Below are positions 1 through 12,822 of a stretch of 64,000 nt of DNA, one piece after another; within the stretch, counting starts at the first letter, position 1; each line of letters begins with the position of its first letter. The stretch comes from Posidonia oceanica (lineage: Eukaryota; Streptophyta; Magnoliopsida; Alismatales; Posidoniaceae). The stretch is taken from assembly GCA_037176725.1 (NCBI GenBank), contig JAZBRS010000054.1, positions 17,564,001-17,628,000 of the forward strand, read 5' to 3'. The position numbers and the translations under genes are program-made. The notes beneath the pieces are model-generated. The model did not search any database, had not been told where the DNA came from, and saw nothing but the letters and a program-made list of their open reading frames with translations.

Positions 1-80
1 AGGAGGACATCCAGGCCTAGTACCTTACCTTTTCGCTTCAGAGTAATTTCAAGGGCGAAATTCTTTTAAGGAGTGTATGC

Positions 81-2989
81 TGTAACATTCGGAGTTTTCC
101 TTTTTCTTTCCTTGTGTTTTTGCGTATTTTTTTAACATGTTTTGGTCACCTTAGGATTGGTGCGTTGAGGGATTTTCAAGGTTGATTTATAGGTCTTAAA
201 GCCCCCATGATGTACGTGGAAAAAATAAATGCAATTGAATTGAGGACCTTTGGAATATACAAGCTTGTCTTTGGTTGCTTGTGTTCTTGGTTCTTTATGA
301 TAATAATCCTTAGATGCAAGTAAGTTTTTGTGATCAATTGAACATGGGTGATCAATGGTTGTGTCAATAATGTTTCTTAGTGGATTTCGGACGTTTATGC
401 TTGAAACTCCACATGTGGAGGGTTGAGTTCTCTTGTTGCTTAACAATTGGAAGAGGTGGCTGTGCATGTGTTGGAGGGAAAACAAGCGTGGCGTGGCTGC
501 TTGGCATCAATTCACCACTTGGATCTCTGTTCACGACTTAGGGGAGGCCATTTAAGCCGAAGCACTCCTCAAGGATCGTCACCAAGCAATAGAGAGAGAG
601 CAGTGAGTGAGAGAGAAGAGAAGGAGAGGAAGAAGAGGTGAAACAAGGGAAGGGAAATCGGCAGAGGAGGAGGGCTGTGGGCTTGCATGCACTTGGGAGA
701 GCTCGGCAACCGCTCCAGCACCTCCATGATCGCCCAACTACGGGTCTCCAGTGGTGATCGGCAGCTAGATAGCGGGAGGTGGAGGTAAGCCATCGGCTTT
801 TGGCTTATGGGTTCCTCTGCATGTTTTTTCTTTGTTGGATACCAATCGCTGTCTTCCGATTGGTAGTTGCACCAGGGTTCAAGGGGGAGGTGAAGACCGG
901 TGCAAGGTCGTGGGAGATTGTCAGCGTGATGTGGTGTTCAGGGGACTGTTAATCGTGAGGTTGGTTTCCGGGTTCCGAGGAATGGCCTCGGGTCAAGTTT
1001 GGGTCGTGCACTCCTCTTGTGCTCGTGCATGTGCTTAATCCTTTAGCCCCTCTTTGGATGTAGAATAAGAAAAGTAGGAATAAGTGGAAAGTAATATTGG
1101 TATTCTGATAGTATTGCTATTCTGTTTGGAAGTGATTTTCTTTTAAAGGTGAATAAGTGTGTATAGGGAGATATTCTAGTTTGGATGAAAAATGAAATAA
1201 GTATCAGAATAAGTGTTGGAATAAGTGTAAAACATGTATATTAAAATATGTATACATCATATTATATATGTATTAATTTTTAAACAAAAAATAAATACAC
1301 CGTATACATACATTTATCAGAATAACTTAGCGGAATAACTTTATTCCACCTTTCCTGCGGAATAGCTATTCTAGAATAAGTAAATCAGAATAAGAATCAC
1401 TATTCTGCTTTTATTCTACTTTTTGACTTGCCAAATGGAATTACAATTCCTATTCCACCCTTATTCCATCCTTTATTTGGTTGCCAAAGAGGGGCTTAGT
1501 TTCTGTTTTGTGGAGGTGCTGGGCTCAGAGGACTGAGTTCAAGGTGATCGTAGCGACGGTGAGGGCTTCTCCGGCATGTGGTGATTGTTTAGGTCGTTAA
1601 CCATTGACAAGGTACTCACTGTGTGCTTGAGACTTTTATTCCCTTTTAATATGGTAGCATGATAGAATCTTGTGTTTGGTTTGTGAATTCATGCACAGGA
1701 TATGAAGGTGGTGATTTTATTGGTTTTATTGTGGTTTTGATGGCACAATGTAGGTGATTGGCCAAAAACAGAGAAGTCCTGGACACCAGCGCATGTGACT
1801 CGTGTGGTTTACCCACGTGGATAGCCGATGCGTTTTCATGTTGTTAGCTGATTATGTGGTTTGCTTTGATTTTTAGATTGCTATATTGTGCATTGAAGTT
1901 TGTTGAATTTTTGAGCTGACGTCAGACCTTCAGTTTTGGTCAAAAAGAAAATTCTCTTATATTTAAAAAGGATTTTCTTGTGATGTTGAAATAATGATTT
2001 AAATGTGTCTTTTTTTGCTGACTTGTGTTGGTACCAAGAGACTGAAAGATTGTGTTGACTAGACCAAGAGGTACGACGGTATCTCTAAGTGGTCAAGCAC
2101 AAGTCCGAGGTTGAGGTACGAGATTTTCTAAACCGGTAGGGCCAATAGAATAGACATCTCTGGGTGGTTCGGGTTCCCAGGACGTCGTGTGAGGCATACT
2201 CTACTACAATTGACTAAGATGAGATGTGCACGTGCCTTGTTTTGGTATTGTCCCATTAGTAGACAGTTATGAGGGTTCGGGACCCAAGATGGTGGAGTTC
2301 CTGCCATGATGGCTCGCCTGTGGCAGTGTAGTGTGCATTTAGCAGCTACTTGTAGGCCAGAGGTAGTTGCTTGACGTCGAACAACACAACGGATTTTTAT
2401 TGTCTGTGCGGTTGATTTTCGAGTGGATTTCTGGTTATCCTGATTATGGATTTTGTGGTGGGATCAATGGTGGATCCTTTGAACTTCTGTACTGAGAAAA
2501 TTCTATTTACTTTTGTGGGGAGATCTTGGTTTTCTGTTTTTAAGCTTTCAATTTTAATAGTTCGAGAACTGGTGGGCTTATGATTTAAAGATATTGTGGA
2601 TCATGTCTGACTTTTAGTTTTTTGTACTGATTTTGAGTTCTAGCGCATTTTTAGGGGCATTTTACTGACATGTATTACCCTTACGTTTAACTTTTTCAAT
2701 AGACCTTTGCAGTTGTTCTAAATTGTTTTATGTTTGTTTTGTTTCCTATTTTGTGGGTGTGTGCTAGATGACCTTTTAGTGGTCACTTATTTCTTATTGT
2801 GCTTTCTTTTCAAGTGTAGCTTAGCAAGTTCATTTCTAGTTCATTTTGCAGAGCTACATGATTGCATATCATAGGATCCCGAGTAGAATTGTTAATGTTT
2901 CTTAGTTATTGAATATTTATTTATTTTACTTTTCATTAATTATTCATTTATTAAGAATTTAAAGTTTGATAACGACATAGGTCGTTATA
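81..2989 (+). mobile_element. Decayed long LTR (TGTAAC...GTTA(C/T)A type), probably a solo LTR
   Basis: The stretch begins TGTAACATTCGG and ends GGTCGTTATA. These ends match the two better preserved 3-kb elements at 18,286-21,550 and 36,538-39,483 (TGTAACATCCGG ... GGGTCGTTACA). Like them it has a GA-rich block near its 5' part (about 590-640) and no coding capacity. Very long LTRs with such ends are typical of Del/Tekay chromoviruses, so I infer a solo LTR of that kind. The last CA has become TA. I find no matching 5-bp target duplication (TATGC on the left, GAAAC on the right), so the borders or identity are less certain than for the other two. A MITE is nested at 1,046-1,495. Confidence 0.45.
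1046..1495. mobile_element. PIF/Harbinger (Tourist-like) MITE
   Basis: The 450-bp element has 12-bp terminal inverted repeats (GCCCCTCTTTGG ... CCAAAGAGGGGC). It is flanked by exact TTA target duplications at 1,043-1,045 and 1,496-1,498. Its AT-rich interior repeats words such as GGAATAAG and TATTCT and has no ORF. TTA duplications with G-rich termini are diagnostic of PIF/Harbinger-derived MITEs. It inserted into the decayed LTR around it, so it is younger than that LTR. Confidence 0.85.
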
Positions 2990-3569
2990 GAAACCAACAA
3001 CTTTGAATTAAAAAAAGGAACAAATTTCTAACTAAAAGATTTCTCCCAAGAACAAGAAAACTAGAAAATATATCTTTGATACCATGACAAGATTATAATC
3101 GAGCAAAATGAATAGATCAAAAGAGATCGTCCTCTCCAATGGCAGATAGATGCACATGTAGTAGTTCAAGGCCTCCATTTGACCATCTTGAAGTTTTGCA
3201 AAATTAAAATGTAGTATATATAATAATGTATTTGAAAAAGAAAAAAAGCATTATATTGATACATTTATCCACCATTCACTTATTCATTTGTTGTGGATTT
3301 TCTTGTAAATAACTAACTAAACCCAAAAGTCACATGTGACACCCATCCCACTCTCCACATGCAACATATAATTTTTTTAAAAAATCTCATCCCAATTCTC
3401 AATACCTAATATCTCTCTCTCTTAAATTTTTTTAAAAAATCTCAAATATCACAATACAGATATCATATTTAGAAGATTCATATTTTTTCCTTTTGATGGA
3501 TAATCACGACACTTCAATCTACATATCTCTTAGGTTCTTACTCTCTCAAACAATTCAAAGATGATTCTC
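2990..3569. other. AT-rich intergenic sequence, nothing recognised
   Basis: This sequence lies between the decayed LTR and the hAT remnant. It has two short similar stretches rich in TTTTTTAAAAAATCTCA around 3,370-3,445. I see no coding potential or terminal repeats. Confidence 0.5.
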
Positions 3570-4010
3570 TTCCTCTCCCAATTCATTATAGTGATTTTGA
3601 TAAAAGTAAATTGATTCGTTTTGCTAAAATTTATCCTATTATTTTACATTTGGTTGTCTTGCAACTTGTAATGAGCTTGAGACTAATATCAGAGATGTGC
3701 ATTATGATTTTTCTGAATTGGTAGATATCAATTCTTTAGCCTAGAAATGGTTGACAATGGCTTAAGTGTTATTTATCCTTTGGTATTTTATTTGTGAAAT
3801 TAGTTTTGACTTTGCCTATTGCAAATGATAAGTTGAGAGAGTTCTTTCTACAATGGAACAGATTAAACTTCACAAAGAAATTGAATGAGAGATGAAGTAA
3901 TGGATGATTGCTTGGTAACATACATTGAAAGAGATGTTTTAAAGGTATTGACATTGAAGCAGTTATGCAATGATTCTAAAATATGATGGTTAGAAAAAAA
4001 GTTTTGTCAT
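3570..4010 (+). pseudogene. hAT transposase remnant (TTF/ZMYM1-like, C-terminal hATC dimerisation part)
   Basis: Conceptual + strand translation, moving between frames, gives the last part of a plant TTF-type zinc finger/ZMYM1-like hAT protein in the right order. The visible pieces are FDKSKLIRFAKIYP, then a stretch like MVDNGLSVIYPLVFYL, then VKLVLTLPIA, then ERVLSTMEQIKLHKEIE, then DDCLVTYIERDVLK and GIDIEAVMQ. In intact relatives this is the hATC region with a motif close to LxLPVATAxVERxFSAM. Several frameshifts and stops break it, so it cannot be functional. No terminal inverted repeats were found around it. Confidence 0.7.
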
Positions 4011-5439
4011 CTATTGTAAAAGCTTGATATTTTTTAATCTTAATTATTAATAGATTATTTTTATCATCCTAATTTTTTTTTAGTATTTATATGGTAAATA
4101 CCTTAACAAACTTTCTAGATCCACCACTCCTCTCAATTACATAGGTCTTGAGCTTACATGTGTCCTATAAGGATAATTTAACCTAAGAGAACTACCTCAT
4201 TATAATAATACATTAATATTATCAAGGGTGGGAGGCAAGAGTACATGTTACCTTGTGGAGCTTTTTATGCAATAATACATATACACAATATATATTGGGA
4301 TAGCTCGTAGTCCAATGTAACATGAACTTTTTTTTTTTAAAGTTCTACATCCACAAGGATTTAAACTTGTAGCCTTTCAACTAGAGCAGTAGTAGTCACA
4401 TTTCGAATAAGCTATGCATTGTTCAATCATCATAAAAGTTGTGATATGTATAATGGTCAAAGTCAACTTGGCCAATGGAATATCTCGGGAGGGGGATTAT
4501 AGGATGATTGTTTGGAATATTTGAAAAGAAAAATCCAAATTCACATAAAACGTAAGTCATATTGTTTGTTGGGCATTGTGGAAGGAGAGCTGTTCCAGGT
4601 CATAGGATGGTAGATTATCAGGTCATCTTCTAGGTCTCAAATTCAACATAGAATTTTCACTTACTGGTCTTGCTGGATCACGCATGATTGTAAGAAGTTG
4701 AAATTGAAGCAACTTAGATAATCTGCATCAATGGAATATCCAACATCAATTACACTCTGCCTGCCTACTATAAGAATTGTTCAAAGAAGAGATGAAACGT
4801 GCCGCTGGTGATCTGAAATTAAATGCAGACGGGATAGAAAAATCAGAGCCCGCAAAAGAAAAAAAGCCAGAGATTGCAATGTAGAGAGAAGAAAAAGAGT
4901 TTGCCCTTGAATTTCTTCCCCATTGTTGTTCAGTATTATGCTCCAAGAGAGTAAAGAAAAAAATGGTTATTCTGGCACTGGCACTGGCACTGGCACCTTA
5001 ATTGCCAAGGGCTCGGGAGCAAAGCCTGCACTTTACCTTGCTTGCTTGTTGAAGGGTGGCTTTAGTGATCCCCTAAGGTATCTCCTAACAATGGCATGGA
5101 AGGTTGGAATCACTAGGTCGTTCGTTCACAGGATTGCCATTTTCTACTTCCCTTGAGAAGTCGTCTCCGGGAGCAAAGTTTTCAGATCCAACCACGAGAG
5201 AATTCAATTAGGACGAGGATTCTTACAATTCCTCGTAAGGCAGAGGTATCTGAACCACTTCACACCAGCTGCGCAATGGGTAACTTCCGCGCCACTTCTC
5301 ACCATCTTCTTTCTCTCTAAATTCTCAAGTGCTCAACTCTACTATCTTATTGGCTTGCTTGCTTGCTTGCCGTAAAAAAAAAAAAAAATCTACCGATGAT
5401 CGAAACGACCATACCACAAATGTTGCAAAAGTTTCTCCA
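4011..5439. other. Intergenic sequence upstream of the methyltransferase gene
   Basis: This is AT-rich non-coding sequence. A short hexamer repeat (CTGGCA, four copies) lies at about 4,970-4,997. Short ORFs here show no recognisable domain. The last few hundred bases probably belong to the promoter of the gene starting at 5,549. Confidence 0.5.
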
Positions 5440-5477
5440 GATGGGCCTGGCCTGGACCGGCCCAATACCAAAACCAG

Positions 5478-5522
<45 letters not shown>

Positions 5523-5548
5523 ACTGTGGCGGTCGGTCTAAAATCCAA
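5440..5548 (+). promoter_or_regulatory. Probable core promoter/5' UTR: site II boxes and GA repeat
   Basis: Two site II-like words (TGGGCC near 5,442 and GGCCCA near 5,459) lie about 20 bp apart. These TCP-binding elements are typical of plant housekeeping promoters. An unbroken GA dinucleotide repeat (5,482-5,518) follows and ends about 30 bp before the chosen ATG; GA/CT repeats are common in plant 5' UTRs. The transcription start is inferred, not seen. Confidence 0.45.
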
Positions 5549-8500
5549 ATGGCGGCGGCTGCGTCGACGGGCTCGTCTCCGACCGTGATGTCGACATCAT
5601 CCGATCCACCACCGCCTTCAACATCTTCCTCCACTACCACTTCGCAGCTGTTGCTACAACAACAACAACAACAACAACAACAACCGCCTATTCCTCCTCC
5701 TCCTCCTCCGCCGCCCTATCATGCTCCTCCTCTTCCTCCAATTCCATCCTTGCTGCTGACGTCATCCACCAGCACAAGCAGCAGGACGACGATTCTCATG
5801 GACCTCCCGCATCATCGCCTCTATGAGTTCGCCAAGAGCGCACTCATCAACATCTTCGTGTCTCCCTACGCCACCGTCTGCGATCTCTACTGCGGCGGTG
5901 GAGCAGACATCGACAAGTGGGATGAAGCCCAGATCGGTCACTACATTGGAATAGGTAACGATAGATGCCCTGATGATGATGATGATGATGATGATTGTGA
6001 TGCTGTTCGTGTTCGTCATCATCCCTTGCAGATGCCTCCTCCGCCGGCATCAACCAAGCTCGCGAGGTCTGGGAGAGCCAGAGGAAGACCTACACTGCCG
6101 ACTTTTTTGAGATAGACCCCTCCACTGTTGTAACTTCTTCTCGTCACTTCCTCCTATTTCACCCATTACATGTTTTTCTTCACACAATATGTACAGTACT
6201 ACTACAGCCTTCCAACCCTATCTCATTCTTATTTTTTTAAGGAGTGGGCTTAACTCAACCTTACCAAAGGTCCAAATCATAATTTATTTAAAATCCTTAG
6301 GTCAGTGAAGTAGCACTAGTGGTCAGTCTCTTGTGCATTGCATCCCTAGTAAATTAATATCATAATCAAAGTTGAAAATTACTCTGTAGCATGGAAGATT
6401 ATGCTTAATTACGGCAAGAAAAACCCCTCAAGGTGTTATTGTTTGGTTTTATAGGCTGGAAATTTATTTAGGTAGACATTACATCAACTTAAGAATCTTT
6501 AAGGGTTAGGATAGACTACCCCACCATGGCTTTAATCTACTTTGATCAACGGCCTGCATCAAATTTTAGGAAGCCAGTTGAAGGTTTGTGGTCTGTTGTA
6601 AGAAAAAAGGTTAATTTTAAGAGAGGAGGATCTTAACATGGAATCTCAAGGATGCACATTGCAAATAAATGTGAAGGGCTATACAAGTGAAAGTATGGCA
6701 GTGCTTGAGCCCCGTAACTTTATTCCATCTACTTTTGATACGTGACAAGTATCAAAGCAGTTGCTAGTATGCTTCTAAACAAAAAGAAAGAAATGCTTGC
6801 TACTGTCAAATAGTGTAGATTTGTCAACATATAGTCAATGTTCTCTTTAATTGCTAATTTTGCAAAACCATGCATAACTTGGTGATATTTACAACTTTTG
6901 TTTCCTATTGCAGGCTAATCTTGAATCATATATGCATGATAAGAGTGTCCCTGCAGATATTGTTTGCTGTATGCAGCATTTGCAGGTCTAATTTCACATT
7001 GACCATCTCTCCATTGTTGTTTCATATTCATCAATTAATATGTTTGCAGCTGTGCTTCCAAAATGAGGAGAGAGTGAGAACACTTCTTTCAAACATTTCT
7101 TCTTTGCTTAAACCTGGAGGCTATTTTTTTGGTATTACCCCTGATTCATCCACCATATGGTATGCATTTGGGTTATTTAGGCATATTTTTTTTTTAGTTT
7201 CTTCAATTTATTGTTTCAAAATTTTGGAATTTGTAACTTCTGTCCATTATTTGTTTATCGATTATATTCTCTCCTTGGTAAGCTAGAATGACAAAGAACA
7301 AATATTGAATTACTCCACATCTAAAAATCTTGTGGATGAGTATGACAACAGTAGGATTGAGATGGGGGTTAAAATATTATGAATTTTTGAGGCTGGAATA
7401 ATGGAATAATAATCAGTCTATGACAGGGAATAGTAATTTTCTAGAAGAATCTTCCGAGTAAATATAAATACAAAGTTCAAAAAGTTAGCTAGAGTATCTT
7501 ACCAAGAAAAGTACCAAAATCAACAAAATCAAGTAGAGCTCTTTCACCCATACAATGACCCAGCCATAAAAGAAGCCATAGCACAACTCCTGAAAGCAAT
7601 CTCAATCAGATGTAGGAGGTGTATTCTGGAACAAAATTCTATTTCTTGATCTCAATAAAATGGATGATGCATAATTAAGACAATTTGGGGTTTAAGACCA
7701 TACTTGAATGGAGTATTAACAGACATATTGGTAACATAAATATTTGTTGTTCTAGGTGATGGAATCAAGGATACAAGGATCACAATTACGAAAGATTCAA
7801 GAAAGCAAGTACATGAAAATTGTCTTAGCGATCGCTATATACTACAAAAGAGGAATTTGGGCTTAGAAAATAGCTCAGCAAAGCTAGACCAAGCCTACCT
7901 ACCCATTATGTTCTTAGAGAGTTAGAGTTGGGTCATGATTCATTGATTCCTCTTGGTTGGCATGTCTTTGCTCATCCTTTGCCTTTTTGCTTGCACTAGG
8001 TGCTACCAAACCTTTTGAACACTTCCATGTGTACTTTATAAAGTTCTTCTTTGTTCTAGAAATTCCTCAATCCTTCTTATTGAGCCTTCTTTCTATATGA
8101 GAAGTGTTCGTGGTTGAACTTGTTTACTATTATAGGTTTAGGAACTTTTCCCATTTCTGTGTAGTGTAGTACAACTATTTTCCAAAAATGGTGTGATGGA
8201 GCAGCTTAATTTGAATGGCAGTTGATCAGTGATGATCTTTTCACACTGAAAGGTGAAGCTTTACCATCATTCTTATTTTTTGAATAAAGCATTTTTCCAA
8301 AGAATACTCCAAGCTTATAACGGAAACCTGAAAAACAAGTGTGCCCTTTCCAGTCTCATTTTCTTACTCTTTGGGAATTATTTGATAATGCTTTTGAAGT
8401 TATTTCCCATGTCTGTTTCAAGAGCTCTACCTCCCAAAAAAGCCTTCCCTATTGTAGTTCATATGTTTTATGAGGATACTTGTGATTGAGAACTTAAAGA

Positions 8501-11238
8501 AGTCAATTAATATCACTGATGGGATTATTCCTTACACAGCTATAGTGAAAATCTTAAGCTTGGTGTTTGGATTGTAGAAGTGTAGCCTGGGAATTATATT
8601 TACGTCGTTGAGGAGTGCATTAATGAGCAAATTGAAATAGATAATTATTAAATGCATGACGATATAAATACGTGATAGTGCTTTTTTTGAGTAGTTGAAT
8701 AAAATAATTTTAATGAAAATCTTAGGGGAAAAAATACTAGGAAAGGGCTTTTTCAGCAGAAAGGCCAAAAAAAAATAAAACAAACAAATAGCCAGGTCAA
8801 GAGAACCAACCAAAATATGGAGCTGAAGTCATAGCAAAGAGGCTAGGGTGTAAGTAAGATAGTCCTTCAAATGCCAAGCAAGGATTCCACCCAATCTCAA
8901 TGCTCTCAGCAGTTCCCATTTGAGAAGTTGATATGGAAGATATCCATGCAAACGCAAATTGAACCACCCTTGAAATTAGAGTCTTAATATCCAATCACTG
9001 GAAACGAAAGATTCTCTTATTACTCTTGAGCCACTAAGTTCACCAAATCACATAGGGTAGGGAGGATATCCTACACAAATATTCATCTGAGTTGGCACTA
9101 GGCTAGCCAAAAATGTTGACCCAACTTTGTCCACCTATTCAGAAAGAATTCCTAATCCATGTATGACCTAATCTCAGTCACTACAATGGGGATAATCCAG
9201 TTCCACCTGAAGTCTATTCCTGGACAATCAAACATGACATGGCAGGAGTCCTCTTCCTGTGGAGTGTGGACAAAGACAACACCTACTAGCGAGCTACATG
9301 CCCCTGGTCAACAACATATTAGTCAAAATTTTGCCATGGAAAAGGTTCCAATCAAAGAATTACACTTTTGAAGGGGCATGGTGATTCAGAACTTGTTTAC
9401 TGCAACTTATCTGAACCCTATCATCTGCAATGCCCTCAAACAAGGATCACACTAAAAAGGAGTTATTATTACAATGCAACCATGTTCAAACTTCAGTTGA
9501 AAGTCTGACAGAACCTTTAGTCCAGGAGTGCAAAGAGAGAGGAGATCAAGAAGTTCAACGACAATGAGATCTGTACGATTTCTCGAAATCTCCAAATGAT
9601 CCAAGAATCAGTGCAATCACTCTCAAGAATCCTCACAAAAGGCACAATGACAACCCATAACAGGGCAAGGAAACATAATTTAAATGGTGCAAGGCCAATC
9701 CACCAGTCTCAACTGAATCTCATCTAGTTCCTACAACCTAGTGCTTGTCCGATCCGACACTCTATAACCTGCTTGGCTGCTAATATCCCACTCCATAGCC
9801 CCTACTCCTGCAGTTTTGCAACCTACATTCCACAGTAAATGCTCTGTATACCACCTTCCCAAGATAACTTGTTCCCAAAGACAGACCCCATTAGTTCATT
9901 ACCCTTCTCTTAGTTGCCACAACCATTTCATCACGAAACCCTATACATATCAAAATGACTTGGAATTTTGGATGTTAATATTTAGATGATGTACATCAAT
10001 TCTTTGGATTTTATTTTGATTTTGCAACATGTAAGACATGTTTTTAGTTGGCATTAAGTCGGTCCTGTTTGACTCCAAATGAGACAGGATGTAACATAAG
10101 TGCTCCCTGTAGGCCTATATGTTAGTTTAGTTATATAGATATATATGCTAGTGAGTAGAGATACAAGTACTAGGATGTAACTGAAGTGCTCCCTGTAGGC
10201 CTATAAGTTCTTGTCTGTTGTCTTCCCTAGATTGATCAGGATTAAGATCCACTTATCTTTCTTTCTCTCCATAGGCATAGTATTAATTAATTGAATTCTT
10301 CCTCTATCCCTCTTTGTAACACTTAATTTCAGGACAAAGTATCAAAAGATTGTTGAAGCAGCACACAACAAAGGAAGCAACTTGAAGCCTAGCAACATCC
10401 CAAATTCCATAAGATCAGAGAACTACATTATTACATTTGAAGCTGAGGAAGAAAAGTATGTCTTAGACGATAATGCTATTCTTTGGTATTCTCTCCACTC
10501 AAATTTGTTGATGAACTGAAGAGATATCAATGGAGTTTCAGATTTCCGTTTTTCGGAAAAAGATATCTGCTAAAATTTGCCAATGACATCACTTCTGAAA
10601 CACATAACTTGGTCCATTTTCCAAGTTTGATCAGGTATTGTTCTCCGTGTATTTAGAGTTCCTTTTTAGCTCTGCACTGCAATTTTGGATTCCTAAAAAT
10701 TTTGATTCGTGGTAACTGTCTAATTATACGAAAAAACCGACACTGCTTTTAAATCAGGTTGGCAAGAGAGGCTGGTCTGGAATATGTGGAGATTCAGAAC
10801 TTGACTGAATTTTATGATGATAACAGGTACTGATATTTTGTTCTTTTGCATGAGCTCGTTTCCATTCCATGTGACTTTTTTCTAGGTTTCTGTAGGCACT
10901 TCTTATAAGAAATATTCTTTTATATATATATAGTAATGATCTTGTAGGGTCTGGCCTTCTTTAACATTAGTGAGGCCCTTAATCTCAACCATTTATCTCA
11001 ATCAAAATTCGGTAATCAAATCTGAAAAAACTGCCATCAAATACAAGTGGATTTGTTTAAAAAAATGTATAAGAATTAATATTGGAGAGAGAATATCTTG
11101 TGCCCTTAATTATGGTCATTTGGTAACTATTCCAACCACCACCTAAAATAACTCTCATCCCACGATCTTCTCTATTTCAGAATCTAGAATTAGTAGGAGA
11201 ATCAATTAAAACGTGGGTTGATAGAGATAACCACTTTG

Positions 11239-11276
<38 letters not shown>

Positions 11277-12768
11277 TTTAGAAATATTATTAATTAAAAG
11301 GGAATGATTGTACTTGATTGTTAACGTCATACAATTGACTATAGTTTTATTAAACTAATTACATGGTGCCATTTTGATTCATTAATCATTTTGATTTACC
11401 TTGTCATATTCTTTTTTTATTTGAATCTAAGCTTTTTGTATATTTTAATATTTACTAATTATATTCAATAATTATTGGAGATGTTAGTTTTTTATTAATA
11501 TACTAGCCATTGGTTACTAAATCTAAAACTTTTGTAGTATATTAATATTTACAAAATAGATTCAGTAATTACTAAAATTTAAATTTTGTATTACTATATC
11601 AACCTTTCGTACTTATCCCTAAACTTTTCTAATATTTTAATATTTGCTAAATATATTCAGTAAATTTTAGATTTACCTTTTTTTTTATAATAAATGAGCC
11701 TAAAAAGTTCGAATCTAAAAATTTGTAATATGTTAATAGCTACTTATTATATTCAGTAAATACTTGATTTTTTTTACTAAAACTAAAGTTTTGTAATATA
11801 CTAATATTTGGTGATTATATTCCACAGCTACTAGATTTGTTAATCATATACATTGTTAATACATTTTTTTAATATGAATTAATTGTAGTTCACATTAATA
11901 AAATAAAACATAGATTTAATTGCCTACGTTTTTTTAATGTGAATTAATTACATTTCACATTAATCAAATAAATTAATAGTAAGAATTCCTTTTCCTTGAG
12001 TTTAGTCAATGTTAATCCAAAACGAAATTTGTTGTTATAATGCACGTTTTCATCCACTATTAATGCAAAACGAAATTGATAGTTATATGTTTAAATTGCG
12101 TTCACACCTAAAATCAAAACAACCTCTTACAAATATGGTATTTTATTGATCATAATATCATATCACTCTATATTTGCCCTAAGAAAGTGGAAACAAACAC
12201 TCTAGCATACAACTGTTTTAAAATTTGAAAGAAATAGAATTTGAGATAAAATAGGAAAACCACCACATGATTGATCTTATCTTAAATATCATACCAAAAG
12301 TAGGTAGTTACAACCATCACTACACTTTTAACTTAATTAGAAAATCACTAATCCTCAAAAGGTTGGTTTTTTGCTCACCTGTAAGATTCTCATATAGTGG
12401 CCAAGATTTAGGATCTTATTTATCTTAATTAGTGACTAGTCTTACCAGAAAATTGGCATATATTTGTCAAATACTCGCATTGTCAAATTTTTTTATTACG
12501 GAAATGAGATACTGACTTTAACCAACTTAAGGGCTCAATCAATAGATCCCTAGATTGACATAGGTCCTGGGTAGGAGTGCAAACGGATACGGTATATCCG
12601 TAAAATATTCGTATTTGTAGCCGTTTATGAGCGGATAGGGATATCCGTATCCGCCCAAGAGCGGATACGGATATGGATATTGATATTGTTTTTTGAATTT
12701 GAGTGGATACGGATACAGATATACCTTTTGAATTTTCAACGGATACGGATACGGATAATTTACGGATA

Positions 12769-12822
<54 letters not shown>

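Noticed and set aside
5363..5548. Upstream in-frame ATG as the methyltransferase start
   Set aside because: It would add an Arg-Glu repeat encoded by the GA microsatellite, absent from the family as I know it; left as possible 5' UTR.
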